Made by a program: the position numbers and the translations under genes
Part shown: positions 11,745-26,585 of the stretch, one piece after another
Numbering within the stretch: position 1 is the first letter of the stretch
Layout: each line of letters starts with the position of its first letter
Notes under the pieces: generated by a model
What the model was told of the DNA's origin: nothing
Seen by the model: only the letters and a program-made list of their open reading frames with translations
The model's database searches: none
Origin: Rhodococcus antarcticus
Lineage (GTDB): Bacteria; Actinomycetota; Actinomycetes; Mycobacteriales; Mycobacteriaceae
DNA length: 64,000 nt
Direction of reading: 5' to 3'
Assembly: GCF_026153295.1 (NCBI RefSeq)
Contig: NZ_CP110615.1
Location: forward strand, 558,001-622,000

Positions 11745-11877
11745 CACTGTGGTCCTCTCCGTCGCACCGGCCCAGCGCCGGAACATCCCAGTGTGTCCGA
11801 TTACGTCGCGTTTGCCCACCGTGACGGAGCCGCCGCTCACCAGGGTGCGGCGGGGCCGCCAGTGCCAGGCTGGGGGA

Positions 11878-14702
<2,825 letters not shown>

Positions 14703-15392
14703 CCGGGACGGCTCGTTGTTGCCGAACGGGAAGCTGGGTGCCGCGATTCTCCCGGCTCGCGCACGCGTCGAGCCGGCCGCTGGTACGCGCGCCACGTGGA
14801 GGTCTTCGGCGGGGGCGTCGGCGTCATGACGTTGCTGCTGGGGCCCGGACGCGGCGGCCGGCGTCCGTTGGACCCGTGGGCCCCACGGCGGTGTGGACGG
14901 TCGTCGTCACGGTCGTCCGGGAAGCTCGCCGACCGGAGCACGGTGCCCTGTCCGGCCGTACCCACGTCCCCGGGCTGGGTGGGCACGGGTGGCCTCGCCG
15001 GTCGGGAGCCTCGGGGCACGACCTCAGTGCGTGGGCGTGGGCTGGCGGCCCTCGTGGTGCCGCCACCCCCGGTGGTCGCCGCGGTCCGGGTCCGCCGGTC
15101 GCTGCCGTGAGCCCCGCTGGCCGGCTGAGCTGCACCTCCTGGGGTCAGCGCCGGCGACGCCGCACCCCCGTCACGACCTGGACCCGCTGCTGCTGCACGG
15201 CGTGCGGGTCTCGGTGCCCGTGGTCTCGGTGCTCACGGTCTCGGTGCCCGCGGGGAAGGTGGCCTTCGCCTTCGTGCGGCGGGTGAGCGACTCGGACCTG
15301 AGCAAGCAGCCGAGCGCGGCGTCGGCCGCACCTGGTGCACCTGCCCTCGCGAACGCCGTCCGCCTCGGCCTGGCCCCGTGCCCGGGTCGCGT
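14703..15392 (+). other. 690-bp stretch without a recognisable gene
   Basis: Frames on both strands are open here, as expected at this GC content, but none gives a recognisable domain or a convincing start. A low-complexity run of GGTCTCGGTGCCCGYGG-like units at about 15210-15255 encodes Val/Ser/Pro repeats in one frame. It is probably decayed sequence between gdhA and the GrpB gene. Confidence 0.5.
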
Positions 15393-15959
15393 TCAGGGTG
15401 TGGCCCGGGCCCGGGCCTTGATCTGTGTGATGACCGCCGTCTTCGCGTCCGCGTAGGCGTTCATGTCCACCCAGTCCGAGCGGACGAGGTCCCGCTTGGT
15501 GCGCTCGTAGAGCCCGCGGTCGCCGCCGTGGCGGCGGAGCCGGTCCCGGAACAGCAGGTGGTCGGCCCCGGCCGGGTCGCCTTCTTCGAGGACGTGGACC
15601 TGGACGTCCAGCGCAGGTGTCCGAACCAGCCGGTGCCCGGGCTCGCGCACCCGGAGCTGGTAGCCCGCCCTCAGGAGAGGATCGAGGTGGACCTCCTCCG
15701 CGGTGATGTCGTCCACGGTCACGAGGATGTCAATGATCGGCTTGGCGGCCAGACCCGGCACGGACGTCGACCCGATGTGCTCGACCGTCCGCGCCGTGGC
15801 GCCGAGAGCGATGCGGACCCGGTTCTCGTGGTCGGCGAAGATCCCGGGCCACGAAGGGTCGGCGTCCACGATGACCAGCGCCCTCTTCTCGACGCCGCCG
15901 ACGAGCTCGACACCGACCACGTCGGGGCGGCGGCGTCCGGACGGTCCTGGCGGTTCCAC
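15393..15959 (-). CDS. GrpB/dephospho-CoA kinase-like nucleotidyltransferase-fold protein
   Basis: A 188-aa UPF0157 (GrpB) family protein. The central motif HIGSTSVPGLAAKPIIDILV is the family signature, and the downstream VHVLEEGDP and LRRHGG segments are also typical. These proteins have a minimal nucleotidyltransferase fold, and their substrate is unknown. The stated start (ATG 15959) gives an N-terminus about 25 residues longer than usual. A later start near residue 25, just before RALVIVDADP, is possible. Confidence 0.82.
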   Translation of the reverse strand: MEPPGPSGRRRPDVVGVELVGGVEKRALVIVDADPSWPGIFADHENRVRIALGATARTVEHIGSTSVPGLAAKPIIDILVTVDDITAEEVHLDPLLRAGYQLRVREPGHRLVRTPALDVQVHVLEEGDPAGADHLLFRDRLRRHGGDRGLYERTKRDLVRSDWVDMNAYADAKTAVITQIKARARATP

Positions 15960-16014
15960 CGACCGAACCTATCTCTGCCGGCCCCGGCGCGACGGCGTCG
16001 TGGGCCGGTGGTCA

Positions 16015-16386
16015 GCCCGCGACCGTCCGACCGGTCGTCGCGCGGCAGCAGCGGGAGTGCGAGCAGCACCGCGGCCCAGATGCCGAGCTGGACGTGGGCC
16101 AGCAGCGACCGAGGTCGCCGTCTCCCAGTCCCCGGAACCCCCACACCGCTGTGAGCGTCACGACTCCGGCCAGCGACCACTGCCACTTCCCCCGAGTGCT
16201 CGCGCCTCTCGGCCGCGTCGCGGGCGGTGCTGTCGACCGGCAGGTCGGCGACCGCGTCCGACAGCTCGGTGCTCGTCGTCGCCCCCACCTCCTCGGACTG
16301 CCGCTCGAGGTCGACAGGGTCACCCGACCACGGCTCACGACGTCACGGAGCCGGTCCATCGCCACGTCCCTGTCCTGCTCGATCAC
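16015..16386 (-). pseudogene. DUF1707-family membrane protein gene broken by frameshifts
   Basis: The gene starts at GTG 16386 behind GAGGAGGG. It reads VIEQDRDVAMDRLRDVVSRG (DUF1707 start) in one frame, then VDLERQSEEVGA and ELSDAVADLPV in a second frame. It returns to the first frame for GKWQWSLAGVVTLTAVWGF and shifts again for HVQLGIWAAVLLALPLLP, the expected C-terminal helix. The segments are collinear with an intact DUF1707 protein, so at least three small indels have broken it. Repeated assembly errors could look the same. Confidence 0.65.
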
Positions 16387-16571
16387 AGGCCCTCCTCGTG
16401 TGCGACGAAGCCGTGTCGTAGCGGAAGGCGGTGGACGTGGGAAGTCGTCTCCACGCCGGGACACGGCGGAGGCGCTCGGTGGGCTCGCGGACCTGCTGGG
16501 CCAGGCCGGGATACCCGACGCCCGGCGGTCCTGGTGCCGCGGACCGTCCCGGACGGGCGGACTCGGGTCGC

Positions 16572-18179
16572 TCAGGCCCCGAGCACCGTCCGCAGCTGGT
16601 CGCGGACCCGGCCCAGCCGTCCCGCGGCCTGGGTGCGGGCGGCGGCCAGGTCCGAGCGCGAGCCGACCGGGACCACCACCTCCAGGTAGCACTTCAGCTT
16701 CGGCTCCGTCCCCGAGGGCCGCACCACCACCCGGATCCCACCACCACGCAGGGTCACCCCGTCCGTCCGGGGGAGCAGCTCCTCGGCCGCCACCGGAACG
16801 CCGTCCAGCTCGGCGGGCAGGGCCGCCCGCAGCCGCGCCATCATCGCGCCGATCTCGGCCACGTCGTCGACCCGCACCGAGAGCTGGTCCCCGGCGTGCA
16901 GCCCGTGGGCCAGCGCCAGGTCGTCCAGCACGTCGAGCAGCGTGCGACCGTCGGCCTTCAGCGTCGCGGCGAGGTCGGCGGCCGTCACCGCGGCGGAGAT
17001 GCCGTCCTTGTCCCGCACCACGTCCGGGTCCACGCAGTGCCCGATGGCTTCCTCGTAGGCGTAGACCAGGCCCTCCCCGGCGCGCACGAGCCACTTGAAC
17101 CCGGTGAGGGTCTCGGCGTGGCGCACCCCGCGGGCCGCAGCCACCGCCCCGAGCAGCTGCGAGCTGACGATCGTGGTGGCCACCAAGGGGTCCACGACCT
17201 CGGTGTGGTCGAGCACGTGCGCCCCGAGCAGGACCCCGGTCTCGTCACCGCGCAGCATCCGCCACCCGTCCGGGCCGAGCACGCCCAGCGCGCACCGGTC
17301 GGCGTCCGGGTCGAGGGCGACGGCCAGGTCGGCACCGACCTCGGCGGCCAGGGCCAGCAGCGCGTCGGCCGCACCCGGCTCCTCCGGGTTGGGGAAGGCC
17401 ACGGTGGGGAACTTGGGGTCGGGCTCGGCCTGGCTGGCTACCACGTGCACGTCGTCGAACCCGGCCCGCCGCAACGCTTCCACGCACGTGTCGCGGCCCA
17501 CGCCGTGCAGGGGGGTCAGGGCGATGCGCAGGTTCCTGGCGTGGCCCCGCGGCAGGCTGGCCACTCGATCCAGGTAGGCCTCGACCACGGCGTCGTCCAG
17601 CACCCGGAAGCCGTTGTCGCGGGGGACGTCCACCGCCGGGCCGACGGCGGCGATCGCGGCCTCGATGGCACGGTCCTCGGGCGGCACGATCTGCGCCCCG
17701 CCGGCCAGGTAGAGCTTGTAGCCGTTGTCCGCAGGGGGGTTGTGCGAGGCCGTGACCTGGACCCCCGCCACCGCACCCAGCGCGCGGACGGCGTGCGCCA
17801 CCAGCGGGGTGGGCAGCGGGCGCGGCAGCACCCGCACGTCGAACCCGGCGGCCAGCAGCACCTGGGCGGCGGCGTCGCAGAAGTCCTCGGAGCCGAACCG
17901 GGCGTCCCGTCCGACGACGACCACGCCGCCATCGGAACCGTTGTCCCGCAACCAGCTCGCCAGGCCGGCGGTCGTCCGCACCACCACGGCGACGTTCATC
18001 CCGTTCGGACCCGCGCGCACCGGCCCGCGCAGCCCGGCGGTGCCGAAGACGAGGGGACCGGACAAGCGGTCGGCGAGCTCGGCGCTCTCGTCGGAGTCGA
18101 GCAGGGCCTGCAGCTCGGCGCGGGTGGCCGGGTCGGGATCGGCGTCGATCCAGGCGGCGGCGTCCCCCGCGAGGCTCAC
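16572..18179 (-). CDS. pmmB: phosphomannomutase/phosphoglucomutase (alpha-D-phosphohexomutase)
   Basis: Interconverts hexose- or pentose-1- and -6(5)-phosphates. The 535-aa protein has all four domains: [10 protein letters not shown] near the start, the phospho-serine loop [13 protein letters not shown], the metal-binding DPDADR and the phosphate-binding RPSGTEPK near the C-terminus. GTG 18179 overlaps the deoD stop by 4 nt. Coupling to a nucleoside phosphorylase suggests a role in isomerising (deoxy)ribose-1-phosphate as well as mannose-phosphate. The pmmB name follows mycobacterial gene order from memory. Confidence 0.92.
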   Translation of the reverse strand: MSLAGDAAAWIDADPDPATRAELQALLDSDESAELADRLSGPLVFGTAGLRGPVRAGPNGMNVAVVVRTTAGLASWLRDNGSDGGVVVVGRDARFGSEDFCDAAAQVLLAAGFDVRVLPRPLPTPLVAHAVRALGAVAGVQVTASHNPPADNGYKLYLAGGAQIVPPEDRAIEAAIAAVGPAVDVPRDNGFRVLDDAVVEAYLDRVASLPRGHARNLRIALTPLHGVGRDTCVEALRRAGFDDVHVVASQAEPDPKFPTVAFPNPEEPGAADALLALAAEVGADLAVALDPDADRCALGVLGPDGWRMLRGDETGVLLGAHVLDHTEVVDPLVATTIVSSQLLGAVAAARGVRHAETLTGFKWLVRAGEGLVYAYEEAIGHCVDPDVVRDKDGISAAVTAADLAATLKADGRTLLDVLDDLALAHGLHAGDQLSVRVDDVAEIGAMMARLRAALPAELDGVPVAAEELLPRTDGVTLRGGGIRVVVRPSGTEPKLKCYLEVVVPVGSRSDLAAARTQAAGRLGRVRDQLRTVLGA

Positions 18180-18997
18180 AGCCCGGCCAGCAGCCCGTGC
18201 AGCAGGGTTCCCATCCGCTGCGCCGCGGCCTGCCCGGCGGCCAGCACCTCGGCGTGGTCCAGCGGCTGACCGCTCATCCCGGCGGCCAGGTTGGTCACCA
18301 GCGACAGCCCCAGCACGGCCATCCCGGCCTCCCGGGCCGCGATCGTCTCGTGCACGGTCGACATGCCCACGAGGTCCGCACCCAGGGTGCGCAGCATGCG
18401 GATCTCGGCCGGCGTCTCGTAGTGCGGGCCGGGCAGCCCGGCGTAGACGCCCTCCTCCAGGGACGGGTCCAGCGCCCGGGCCGCCGCGCGGAGGCCGGGG
18501 GAGTAGGCATCGGTGAGGTCGACGAAGCGCGCCCCGACCAGCGGCGAGCGGGCGGTCAGGTTGAGGTGGTCGCTGAGCAGCACGGGCTGGCCCACGCCCA
18601 TGCCCTCCCGCAGCCCGCCGGCGGCGTTGGTCAGCACGACGGTGCGGGCGCCCGCCGCGGCCGCGGTGCGCACCGGGTGCACCACGTGCGCCAGGTCGCC
18701 GCCCTCGTAGGCGTGGGTGCGTCCCAGCAGCACCAGCACCCGCGTGCCGCCGATCCGCAGCGAGCGGACGGTGCCGCCGTGGCCCTGCGCGCTGGGGGCG
18801 GTGAACCCGGGCAGCTCGGCCATGGGGATCTCCGCCTCGGCCGCGCCGAGCAGGTCGGCCGCCGGGCGCCACCCCGAGCCGAGGACCACGGCGGCGTCGT
18901 GCCGGGGCACCCCGGTGCGCTCGGCGATCGCGTCCGCGGCGGCCCGGGCGGCCGCAGAGGGGTCGGCGGCAGGGTCCACGAGAGGGTCGGTGCTCAC
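18176..18997 (-). CDS. deoD: purine nucleoside phosphorylase (trimeric class)
   Basis: Phosphorolysis of inosine, guanosine and their deoxy forms. The 273-aa protein has VVLGSGW at about 37-43 (phosphate), [28 protein letters not shown] and [13 protein letters not shown], all typical of the trimeric class I enzyme (PunA type, although called DeoD in mycobacteria). The start GTG 18997 is preceded at 6 nt by minus-strand TAGGGT (19004-19009). It shares a 66-nt divergent intergenic region with mutA. It forms an operon with pmmB. Confidence 0.94.
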   Translation of the reverse strand: MSTDPLVDPAADPSAAARAAADAIAERTGVPRHDAAVVLGSGWRPAADLLGAAEAEIPMAELPGFTAPSAQGHGGTVRSLRIGGTRVLVLLGRTHAYEGGDLAHVVHPVRTAAAAGARTVVLTNAAGGLREGMGVGQPVLLSDHLNLTARSPLVGARFVDLTDAYSPGLRAAARALDPSLEEGVYAGLPGPHYETPAEIRMLRTLGADLVGMSTVHETIAAREAGMAVLGLSLVTNLAAGMSGQPLDHAEVLAAGQAAAQRMGTLLHGLLAGL

Positions 18998-19050
18998 CCC
19001 GCGACCCTAGCGGCGGTGCACCTCACACCAGGACTTCCGGCGCCAGCCCC

Positions 19051-19056
19051 TAGCAT
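19051..19056 (+). promoter_or_regulatory. -10 box for leaderless mutA transcript
   Basis: TAGCAT lies exactly 7 nt upstream of ATG 19064. The same -10-to-start spacing is seen at upp, the MerR gene and the SRPBCC gene. It argues that ATG 19064 is the native mutA start even though the frame now breaks 25 nt later. Confidence 0.6.
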
Positions 19057-19063
19057 CGCGCCC

Positions 19064-20920
19064 ATGACGACGGAGTCAGTGAGCGCGACCCCCGGACGCC
19101 GGCGCCGGGCTGCAGGCCTGGCGGCGCGCGGTGGCCGGGGTGCTGGCCAAGGCCCGCAGGGTCGACCCCGCCGATCTCGGGGAGACCCCGGAGCGGCTGC
19201 TGGACACCACCACCTACGACGGGGTGACCCTGGCGGCGCTCTACACCCCGGCCGACCAGCTGCCCGAGCCCCCGCTGCCCGGCGTGCACCCGTTCACCCG
19301 TGGCCGCACCGCTCTCCGTGACACGACCGTGGGCTGGGGCGTGCGCACCCGGCACGGGCAGGGCCTGGGGCCCGGGGCCGACGCGGGGGCCGTGAACACC
19401 GCCGTCCTGCACGACCTGGAGAACGGGTCGACCTCCCTGTGGTTCACCCTGGGCGGGGAGGACCTGCCGCACGCCGCCCTGGAGCGTGCCCTGGACGGGG
19501 TGTTCCTGGACCTCGCGCCCGTGGTGCTGGACGCCGGGGCGGAGCTGGTGGCGGCCGCCGAGGCGTTCCTGGCGGTCCTCGAGCACACCGACGCCGACCT
19601 CACCGAGGTGCACGCCCACCTGGGGGCGGATCCGTTGACGGTCCTGGTGCGCGGGGGCCCCGACCTGCTCGACGAGGCCGTGTCGCTGGCGGTCCGGGCG
19701 CACGAGCACACCGCTGCGCTGACCTCGATCACGGTGGACGGCACCGTGTTCCACGACGCCGGGGCGGGGGACGCCCAGGAGCTCGGGGCTGCGCTGGCCG
19801 CCGGGGTCGAGTACCTCCGTGCGCTCACCGCCGGCGGGCTCGACGTGGACGCCGCGCTCGGCCAGCTCGAGTTCCGCGTGGCCGCGACCGACGAGCAGTT
19901 CGCCACCACCGCCAAGCTCCGTGCCGGGCGCACCCTGTGGGCCCGTGTCGCGGAGGTGGTGGGGGGTGCACCGGCGTCCGGTGCGGCGCCCCAGCACGCC
20001 GTGACCTCGGCCGCGATGATGAGCCAGCGCGACCCCTGGGTGAACATGCTGCGCACCACGGTTGCCGCGTTCGCCGCGGGCGTGGGCGGGGCCGATGCGG
20101 TGACCGTGCTGCCCTTCGACTCCGCGCTGCCGGACGGCGTGCCTGGGGTCTCGGACTCCTTCGCCGCCCGGATGGCCCGCAACACCCAGCTGTTGCTGCT
20201 CGAGGAGAGCCACCTCGGGCGCGTCCTCGACCCGGCCGGCGGCTCCTACTACGTGGAGCAGCTCACCGCCGCCCTCAGCGAGGCGGCGTGGGCGTTCTTC
20301 ACCGAGCTCGAGGCGGCCGGCGGCTTCCGCGCCGCGCTCGCCTCGGGACTGCTCGCGGAGCGGATCGAGGCGACCGCGCGGGCCCGCGCCTCCGACGTCG
20401 CCCGGCGCAGGGCTCCGCTGACCGGTGTGAGCGAGTTCCCCGACCTGGCGGAGGCTCCGCCGACCTCCACCACGGAGCCCGCTGCCCCGGGAGCGCTGCC
20501 CGTCACCCGCCGGGCCCAGCCGTTCGAGGCCCTGCGGAACCGCTCCGACGCCCACCTCGAGACCACCGGTGCCCGTCCGCAGGTCCGCCTCGTCGCCCTG
20601 GGTCCGCTCGCCGAGCACACCCTGCGGCTGGGGTGGACCACGAACCTGCTGGCCGCCGGGGGCATCGAGGCCGGTCCGGGAGCCGGTCCGGTGGCCGTGC
20701 TCGTGGGCACCGACGCCCGGTACCGCTCCGACGGGCCCGACGCCCTGGCCGCGGCCAGGGCGGCCGGTGCGACCACCGTGCTGCTGGCCGGTCCGCCTAA
20801 GGCCTGGCCCCCGGACGCACCGGACCAGCCGGACGGGAACCTGGCTGCCGGAGCCGACGCCGTCGCGGCCCTGGCCCGGCTGCTCGACACCCTGACCGCC
20901 GACACGAGCGAGGTCCCGTC

Positions 20921-20924
<4 letters not shown>
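19064..20924 (+). CDS. mutA: methylmalonyl-CoA mutase small (beta) subunit, probable N-terminal frameshift
   Basis: Non-catalytic partner of MutB in the (2R)-methylmalonyl-CoA/succinyl-CoA isomerisation. The intact frame begins at GTG 19131 (597 aa) with [20 protein letters not shown] and continues through the TIM-barrel and a degenerate B12-binding-like C-terminus without the His ligand. ATG 19064, which has a leaderless -10 box, starts [10 protein letters not shown]. It joins the main frame as [15 protein letters not shown] if the C5 run at 19089-19093 were C4. So either the gene carries a +1 indel or the base call is wrong. Without ATG 19064, translation would start at GTG 19131. It overlaps mutB by 4 nt. 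Confidence 0.9.
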
Positions 20925-23179
<2,255 letters not shown>

Positions 23180-23181
23180 GC

Positions 23182-24195
23182 GTGCCCGCCTCGCCCCGCC
23201 CGCCCGTCGACGTCGACGCCCTCGCCGACGGGGTGCTCGCGGGAGCCCGTGCCCAGCTGGCCCGGGCCATCACCCTGGTGGAGAGCCGCCGACCCGACCA
23301 CCGCGAGCAGGCCCAGGAGCTGCTGCTGCGGCTGCTGCCGTCGGCCGGCGGGGCGCACCGCGTCGGGATCACCGGGGTGCCCGGGGTCGGCAAGTCCACG
23401 TTCATCGACGCCCTCGGCACGGGCCTCACCTCCGGGGAGCTGACCGGCACCCAGCACCGGGTGGCCGTGCTCGCCGTGGACCCCTCGTCCACCCGCTCGG
23501 GTGGCTCCATCCTCGGTGACAAGACCCGGATGACGCGGCTGGCGAACGACCCGCGCGCCTTCGTGCGGCCCTCGCCCACGGCGGGCACGCTGGGCGGCGT
23601 CGCGGCCGCCACCCGCGAGACGATGGTGCTGGTGGAGGCCGCGGGCTTCGACGTGGTGCTGGTGGAGACCGTCGGCGTGGGGCAGTCCGAGGTCACGGTG
23701 GCCGGGATGGTGGACTGCTTCTGCTTCCTCACCCTGGCCCGGACCGGTGACCAGCTGCAGGGGATCAAGAAGGGCGTGCTCGAGCTCGCGGACCTGGTGG
23801 CGGTGAACAAGGCCGACGGGGACCACGTGCGCGACGCCCGGCGTGCGGCCCGCGAGCTGGCCGGCGCGCTGCGACTGGTGCGCCCGGCCGACGCGCTGTG
23901 GACCCCGCCGTCGATGATCACCAGCGCCCTGACCGGCGACGGGCTCGCCGAGTTCTGGGCCACGGTGCTGCGCCACCAGGAGGTGCTCGGTGCGGCCGGG
24001 GTGCTGGAGTCCACCCGCGCCCAGCAGCAGGTGGACTGGACCTGGGCGATGGTCCGCGAGCAGCTGCTCGGCCGGCTCGCCGTGCACCCCCAGGTCGCGG
24101 CGCTGCGGGTCGGCACCGAGCAGGAGGTCCGCGGAGGGCGGCTCACCGCGGCGCTCGCCGCCCGGCGCATCCTCGACGCCTTCGACGGGGTCTGA
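23182..24195 (+). CDS. meaB: MeaB/ArgK-type G-protein chaperone of methylmalonyl-CoA mutase
   Basis: A GTPase that protects the mutase and gates cofactor loading. The 337-aa protein has Walker A GVPGVGKS (65-72), VDPSSTRSGGSILGDKTRM (switch I region), the ETVGVGQSE switch segment and the NKAD base-specificity motif. A C-terminal helical dimerisation region completes the usual length. GTG 23182 lies 2 nt after the mutB stop, typical of a mutA-mutB-meaB operon. Confidence 0.95.
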   Translation: MPASPRPPVDVDALADGVLAGARAQLARAITLVESRRPDHREQAQELLLRLLPSAGGAHRVGITGVPGVGKSTFIDALGTGLTSGELTGTQHRVAVLAVDPSSTRSGGSILGDKTRMTRLANDPRAFVRPSPTAGTLGGVAAATRETMVLVEAAGFDVVLVETVGVGQSEVTVAGMVDCFCFLTLARTGDQLQGIKKGVLELADLVAVNKADGDHVRDARRAARELAGALRLVRPADALWTPPSMITSALTGDGLAEFWATVLRHQEVLGAAGVLESTRAQQQVDWTWAMVREQLLGRLAVHPQVAALRVGTEQEVRGGRLTAALAARRILDAFDGV

Positions 24196-24510
24196 CCGCA
24201 GGCTCGCTCGGCCTGCCCGGCACCCACCCAGCGGCCGATCGGACCCCGGCCCCGATGCACCGCGGATCCGCGTCGTCCACTTCGCTCAGACCCGGCCACT
24301 GTGCGGCACCGAACAGTCACGATGGGTGACAACTGACGGATGGTCGTGATGACACCGTGACCTTATCCCGCGTCTGTATCGATCAAGTTCGCTAGTTCTG
24401 GAGTGTGACGTGGAATACGTTGTGGCTCACAACATTCACCAGCGCCGGTGGGGGCCGTCGCTGCAGCCGTGCCGGAGCACCCGCTCCGCGCGGTCCCTCC
24501 ACGGAAGGTC
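24196..24510 (+). other. 315-bp promoter region of the xylose operon
   Basis: There is no gene here. The region is less GC-rich near 24300-24440 than its surroundings, as expected for a promoter. It contains the inverted repeat at 24419-24433 and the half-site TAGTTC at 24393-24398, which recurs inverted upstream of xylA (GAACTA at 29272-29277). It separates meaB from the xylose binding-protein gene. Confidence 0.55.
24419..24433 (+). promoter_or_regulatory. inverted repeat, candidate operator of the xylose operon
   Basis: GTTGTG-gct-CACAAC is a perfect 6-bp inverted repeat with a 3-bp spacer, 84 nt before the xylF-like start. Size and placement fit a repressor or catabolite-control site. 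Which regulator binds is unknown; the two ROK proteins of the cluster are candidates. Confidence 0.45.
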
Positions 24511-24516
24511 ATGCAG

Positions 24517-25653
24517 ATGCGCAGCAAGTCCCTGGCGATCGTCGCCGCCGGCGCCGGCCTCACGCTCGTGCTCACGGCGTGCGGTGGCAACAGCACGAGC
24601 TCGGGCTCCAGCTCCGGCGGCTCGGGCTCCTCCTCCGCCGCCGCCGGTGCCTCGTCCGGGGCCACCGTCGGGGTGATCCTCCCGGACACCAAGTCCTCCG
24701 CCCGCTGGGAGTCCCAGGACCGCCCGCTGCTCGAGAAGGCGCTCACCGCCGCCGGTCTCAAGCCGCTGATCCAGAACGCCGAGGGCGACACCACCAAGTT
24801 CTCCTCGATCGCCGACCAGATGATCACGCAGGGTGCGAAGGTCATCCTGATGGCCAACCTCTCCTCGGAGAGCGGTGCTGCCGTGCAGAAGAAGGCGGCC
24901 GAGGCCGGCGTCGTCACCATCGACTACGACCGCCTCACCCTCGGCGGGTCCGCCGGCTACTACGTCTCCTTCGACAACACGAAGGTCGGCGAGCTGCAGG
25001 GCCAGGGCCTCGTGGACTGCCTCGGCTCCAAGAGCCCGGCGGCGATCATCCAGATCGACGGGTCCCCGACGGACAACAACGCCACGCTGTTCAAGAACGG
25101 CGCGCTGAAGGTCCTGCAGCCGAAGTACGACTCCAAGGCGTACACCCTCGTCGGTGACCAGGCGATCCAGGACTGGGACAACCAGCTGGGCGGCAAGACC
25201 TTCGAGCAGCTGCTCACCGCCAACGGCGGCAAGGTCGACGGCGTGCTCGCGGCCAACGACGGCCTGGCCGGTGCCATCATCACGGTGCTGCAGAAGAACG
25301 GCCTCAACGGCACCGTCCCGGTCACCGGCCAGGACGCCACCCCGGCCGGCCTGCAGGCGATCCTGCGGGGCGACCAGTGCATGACCGTCTACAAGGACGT
25401 GCAGAAGGAGGCCGCCGCGGCCGCCGACCTGGCCATCGCCCTGGCCAACGGTGACACCGCCAAGGCCGACGCCAAGGCGACCGGCTCCACCGACGACAAG
25501 ACGGGCAACCGCACCGTGAAGTCCGTCCTGCTCGACCCGCAGTCGATCACGAAGGCCAACGTCAAGGACGTCATCGCCGGTGGTTCGGTCACCAAGGCCG
25601 ACATCTGCACCGGTGACGTCGCGGCGCTCTGCACCGCGGCCGGCATCTCCTGA
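24517..25653 (+). CDS. xylF: D-xylose ABC transporter, substrate-binding lipoprotein
   Basis: Periplasmic-binding-protein-like lipoprotein, 378 aa, of the XylF/RbsB type. A lipobox (VLTACGG) ends the signal peptide at about Cys22, followed by a Ser/Gly linker and then VGVILPDTKSSARWESQDRP. The two-lobed sugar-binding fold is complete, with VDGVLAANDGLAGA and VTGQDATPAGLQAI. ATG 24517 lies 8 nt after GGAAGG (24503-24508), whereas ATG 24511 is too close to it. It is separated from the ATPase gene by a strong hairpin. Confidence 0.93.
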   Translation: MRSKSLAIVAAGAGLTLVLTACGGNSTSSGSSSGGSGSSSAAAGASSGATVGVILPDTKSSARWESQDRPLLEKALTAAGLKPLIQNAEGDTTKFSSIADQMITQGAKVILMANLSSESGAAVQKKAAEAGVVTIDYDRLTLGGSAGYYVSFDNTKVGELQGQGLVDCLGSKSPAAIIQIDGSPTDNNATLFKNGALKVLQPKYDSKAYTLVGDQAIQDWDNQLGGKTFEQLLTANGGKVDGVLAANDGLAGAIITVLQKNGLNGTVPVTGQDATPAGLQAILRGDQCMTVYKDVQKEAAAAADLAIALANGDTAKADAKATGSTDDKTGNRTVKSVLLDPQSITKANVKDVIAGGSVTKADICTGDVAALCTAAGIS

Positions 25654-25656
25654 TCC

Positions 25657-25699
25657 CACGGGTGGGGGCCCGGCGTGCGTCGCCGGGCCCCCACCCGTG
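25657..25699 (+). terminator. 19-bp perfect hairpin between xylF and xylG
   Basis: The arms 25657-25675 and 25681-25699 are perfect reverse complements, with a 5-nt loop (TGCGT). The stem is almost all G/C and begins 4 nt after the xylF stop. No U-tract follows, so it is probably a partial terminator or an RNA-stabilising stem that gives more binding protein than ATPase and permease. That pattern is common in sugar ABC operons. Confidence 0.8.
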
Positions 25700-25759
25700 T
25701 CTCCACCGGTGCGCGACCCGCGCCGACCGACACCCCTGACCCCCGCCCAGGAGGCCCCC

Positions 25760-26533
25760 GTGACCCAGCCGATCCTCGAGCTGCGCGGCATCAACAAGAG
25801 CTTCGGCCCGGTGCACGTGCTGCACGACGTGGACCTCGTGGTCCGCCCCGGCGAGGTCACCGCGCTCGTCGGCGACAACGGCGCCGGCAAGTCCACCCTC
25901 GTCAAGTGCATCGCCGGCATCCACGGCACCGACTCCGGCGAGGTGCTGTTCAACGGTGAGCCCGTCACCGTCACCAGCCCGAGAGACGCTGCGGCCCTGG
26001 GCATCGAGGTCGTGTACCAGGACCTCGCGCTGTGCGACAACCTCGACATCGTCCAGAACATGTTCCTCGGCCGGGAGCGCACGGCGGGGGGTCTGCTCGA
26101 CGAGGGCGCCATGGAGGAGGCCGCGCGCGACACCCTCGCGTCGCTGTCGGTCCGCACCGTGAAGTCCGTGCGCACCTCCGTCGCCTCGCTCTCCGGCGGT
26201 CAGCGCCAGACGGTGGCCATCGCGAAATCGGTGCTGTGGAACAGCAAGGTGGTCCTGCTCGACGAGCCGACGGCCGCGCTCGGCGTGGCCCAGACCCGGC
26301 AGGTGCTCGACCTGGTGCGCCGGCTGGCCGACAAGGGTCTCGGCGTGCTGCTGATCTCCCACAACATGAACGACGTGATCGAGGTCAGCGACTCCGTCGC
26401 CGCTCTCTACCTGGGCCGGATGGCCGCCCAGGTGGCCGCCAAGGACACCAGCGTCGGCCAGATCGTCGAGCTCATCACCTCCGGCAGCTCGGGCGACCTC
26501 GGCATCTCCCGCTCCGAAGCGGCGGCGATGTGA
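25760..26533 (+). CDS. xylG: D-xylose ABC transporter, single-domain ATPase
   Basis: A 257-aa ATPase with one ABC cassette: Walker A GDNGAGKST, signature LSGGQRQ, Walker B VVLLDEPTAALG and a switch His in LISHN. E. coli XylG has two fused cassettes, so this short form must act as a homodimer, as in several actinobacterial sugar importers. GTG 25760 has the strong ribosome site CAGGAGG at 25748-25754. It energises the permease encoded immediately downstream. Confidence 0.92.
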   Translation: MTQPILELRGINKSFGPVHVLHDVDLVVRPGEVTALVGDNGAGKSTLVKCIAGIHGTDSGEVLFNGEPVTVTSPRDAAALGIEVVYQDLALCDNLDIVQNMFLGRERTAGGLLDEGAMEEAARDTLASLSVRTVKSVRTSVASLSGGQRQTVAIAKSVLWNSKVVLLDEPTAALGVAQTRQVLDLVRRLADKGLGVLLISHNMNDVIEVSDSVAALYLGRMAAQVAAKDTSVGQIVELITSGSSGDLGISRSEAAAM

Positions 26534-26585
26534 GCCCCGCGGCCACGCCCCCCTCCCCGACCACCACCACGCGAGGACCGCGCGC

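Noticed and set aside
14893-15456. 187-codon plus-strand frame between gdhA and the GrpB gene
   Set aside because: Low-complexity Val/Ser/Pro content with no domain, and its end runs antisense into the GrpB gene.
24419-24433. GTTGTG-gct-CACAAC read as a CRP-type catabolite site
   Set aside because: The spacer is 3 bp, whereas CRP-like sites need about 6 bp between TGTG and CACA. It was kept only as an unassigned operator.
24436-26175. 579-codon minus-strand open frame opposite xylF and xylG
   Set aside because: No domain and a composition typical of antisense frames. The plus-strand genes are complete and well supported.
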